This document shows positions 63,168 through 64,000 of a DNA stretch of 64,000 nt, piece after piece. A model generated the notes under the pieces. That model made no database searches and was not told the origin of the DNA. It saw only the letters and a program-made list of their open reading frames with translations. The position numbers and the translations under genes were made by a program. Position 1 is the first letter of the stretch. Every line of letters starts with the position of its first letter. The stretch lies in the NCBI RefSeq assembly GCF_014212135.1, contig NZ_JACJVQ010000020.1:62001-126000 (forward strand). The letters are read 5' to 3'. This DNA is from Cohnella thailandensis. Lineage in GTDB: Bacteria; Bacillota; Bacilli; Paenibacillales; Paenibacillaceae.

Positions 63168-64000
63168 ATGAGGAGAAGGACTAGAGGCACTAAATTATTG
63201 GTATGGATACTCTCGGCGTTATTGGCGCTTGGATTTTGGCCGTTCGATGCGGATAAGGCCTCCGCTGCGCAGACCTACGAGGCGGAATCGGCGTCCCTGT
63301 CGGGCGGAGCCGCGGTCGCCTCGGATCATTCGGGCTATTCGGGGACCGGCTTCGTCGGCGGGTACACGGACGGCAACAAAGGGAGCGCCTCCGCCACGTT
63401 CAATGTAAGCGCTTCGCAATCGGGGAGCTACACGGCGGAACTGAGATACGCGAACGGCACCGGATCCGCCAAGACCTTGAGCTTGTACGTGAACGGAACG
63501 AAGCAGAAGCAACTCTCGCTGCCGGCGTCGGCGAACTGGGACGCTTGGGCCACCGCGACCGAAACCGTCAGCTTGAACGCGGGCGCCAACACGATCGCTT
63601 TCAAGTACGATGCCAGCGACACCGGGAACGTGAATCTCGACCGGGTCGTCCTGGATGAGATTGCTTCAGGCGGGACGGGGACGAACCTGGCGCTGAACAA
63701 GCCGATTTCCGCCAATAATTCCTATCCGGGTTATGCGGCGACTAATGCGGTTGACGGCAATGCTTCGACCTATTACGAGGGGGCGGCGAATTCCTATCCG
63801 AATGAGCTGACCGTGGATTTGGGAAGCGCGCGGAGCGTATCTTCCGTCGTCCTCAAGCTTCCTCCCTCCTGGGGGACGAGAACGCAGACCCTCTCGATAT
63901 CGGGCAGCGGCGACAATTCGGCTTACTCTTCTCTCGCGGCGAGCGCCAGCTATGTCTTTAACCCTTCCTCGGGCAATTCGGTCGCGATTTCTGTCGCATC
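63168..64000 (+). CDS. Secreted multi-domain carbohydrate-binding protein (3' end outside window)
   Basis: The frame starts at ATG 63168, ten bases or less after AAAGGAGAGG, and is open to the window end (277 codons seen). Residues 1-32 are a Sec signal peptide with an Arg-rich start and cleavage near ASAAQT. Residues about 35-165 are a CBM6/CBM35-like domain (YEAESASLSGGA; GYSGTGFVGGY; NLDRVVLDE). From about 180 a discoidin/F5-8C (CBM32-like) domain begins (NLALNKPISANN; NAVDGNASTYYEG). The catalytic part must lie downstream; an extracellular glycosidase or lyase is likely. Confidence 0.9.
   Translation, partial: MRRRTRGTKLLVWILSALLALGFWPFDADKASAAQTYEAESASLSGGAAVASDHSGYSGTGFVGGYTDGNKGSASATFNVSASQSGSYTAELRYANGTGSAKTLSLYVNGTKQKQLSLPASANWDAWATATETVSLNAGANTIAFKYDASDTGNVNLDRVVLDEIASGGTGTNLALNKPISANNSYPGYAATNAVDGNASTYYEGAANSYPNELTVDLGSARSVSSVVLKLPPSWGTRTQTLSISGSGDNSAYSSLAASASYVFNPSSGNSVAISVA

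Noticed and set aside
1..64000. tRNA or rRNA genes, CRISPR arrays, insertion sequences and phage genes
   Set aside because: No cloverleaf, rRNA-like stretch, regularly spaced repeat, transposase or integrase was recognised. A tRNA scan would be decisive.

Overview
The window reads as chromosomal DNA of a high-GC Paenibacillaceae member (Paenibacillus or Cohnella type). The reasons are Bacillota-style ribosome sites (AGGAGG cores) with frequent GTG/TTG starts, four YesM/YesN (histidine kinase plus AraC-type response regulator) pairs, LplABC- and MalEFG-like sugar importers without a local ATPase, and a dense set of glycoside hydrolases and carbohydrate esterases. No rRNA, tRNA, insertion sequence, prophage or CRISPR array was seen. 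The species assignment is an inference.

Layout. 0-5.4 kb: end of a YesM kinase, its YesN regulator, a GH2 enzyme and two small genes. 5.4-15 kb: a second kinase/regulator pair, an LplB-LplC-LplA importer and a GH106-like hydrolase. 15-21.9 kb: a TetR regulator divergent from a GH35/42-like enzyme, then a GH43 enzyme, a nucleoside-hydrolase-family protein and a frameshifted beta-propeller-like gene. 22-23 kb: AzlC/AzlD amino acid exporter. 23-31.8 kb: third kinase/regulator pair (minus strand) divergent from a MalE/F/G-type importer and a short GH78 enzyme. 31.8-36.4 kb: DHA2 drug exporter divergent from a TetR regulator with a coupled helix-hairpin-helix gene, then a GT2-GtrA fusion and a phosphodiester-glycosidase-domain protein. 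36.7-38.8 kb: a visibly more AT-rich patch with a membrane protein and a secreted FN3-esterase. 39-42.8 kb: a serine hydrolase and a domain-swapped GH3 enzyme. 42.8-61.7 kb: a large rhamnoside-type locus with a kinase/regulator pair, lipoprotein, two permeases, GH78, three alpha/beta hydrolases, a metallo-hydrolase, a second orphan lipoprotein and a second GH106-like enzyme. 61.8-64 kb: a small conserved protein, an ArsR/SRPBCC pair and the start of a secreted CBM protein.

How it fits together. The genes suggest sensing, import and intracellular breakdown of rhamnose-containing, acylated plant or exopolysaccharide oligosaccharides. Kinases sense the ligand, AraC-type regulators switch on importers, oligosaccharides enter through lipoprotein/permease systems that probably borrow a shared MsmX-type ATPase, and esterases and glycosidases act in the cytoplasm.

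The most notable signals are regulatory: four exact copies of an AGTCGTCA-N5-TTA element in two tandem pairs of identical 23-bp period, 17.7 kb apart; one ACACAGTGT operator inside the promoters of both TetR genes; and an 18-bp palindrome that exactly fills the spacer of a consensus promoter before the arsR gene. Also notable are a C-terminal GH2 mini-domain repeated as a free-standing small protein next door, and a conserved leader before two paralogous lipoprotein genes.
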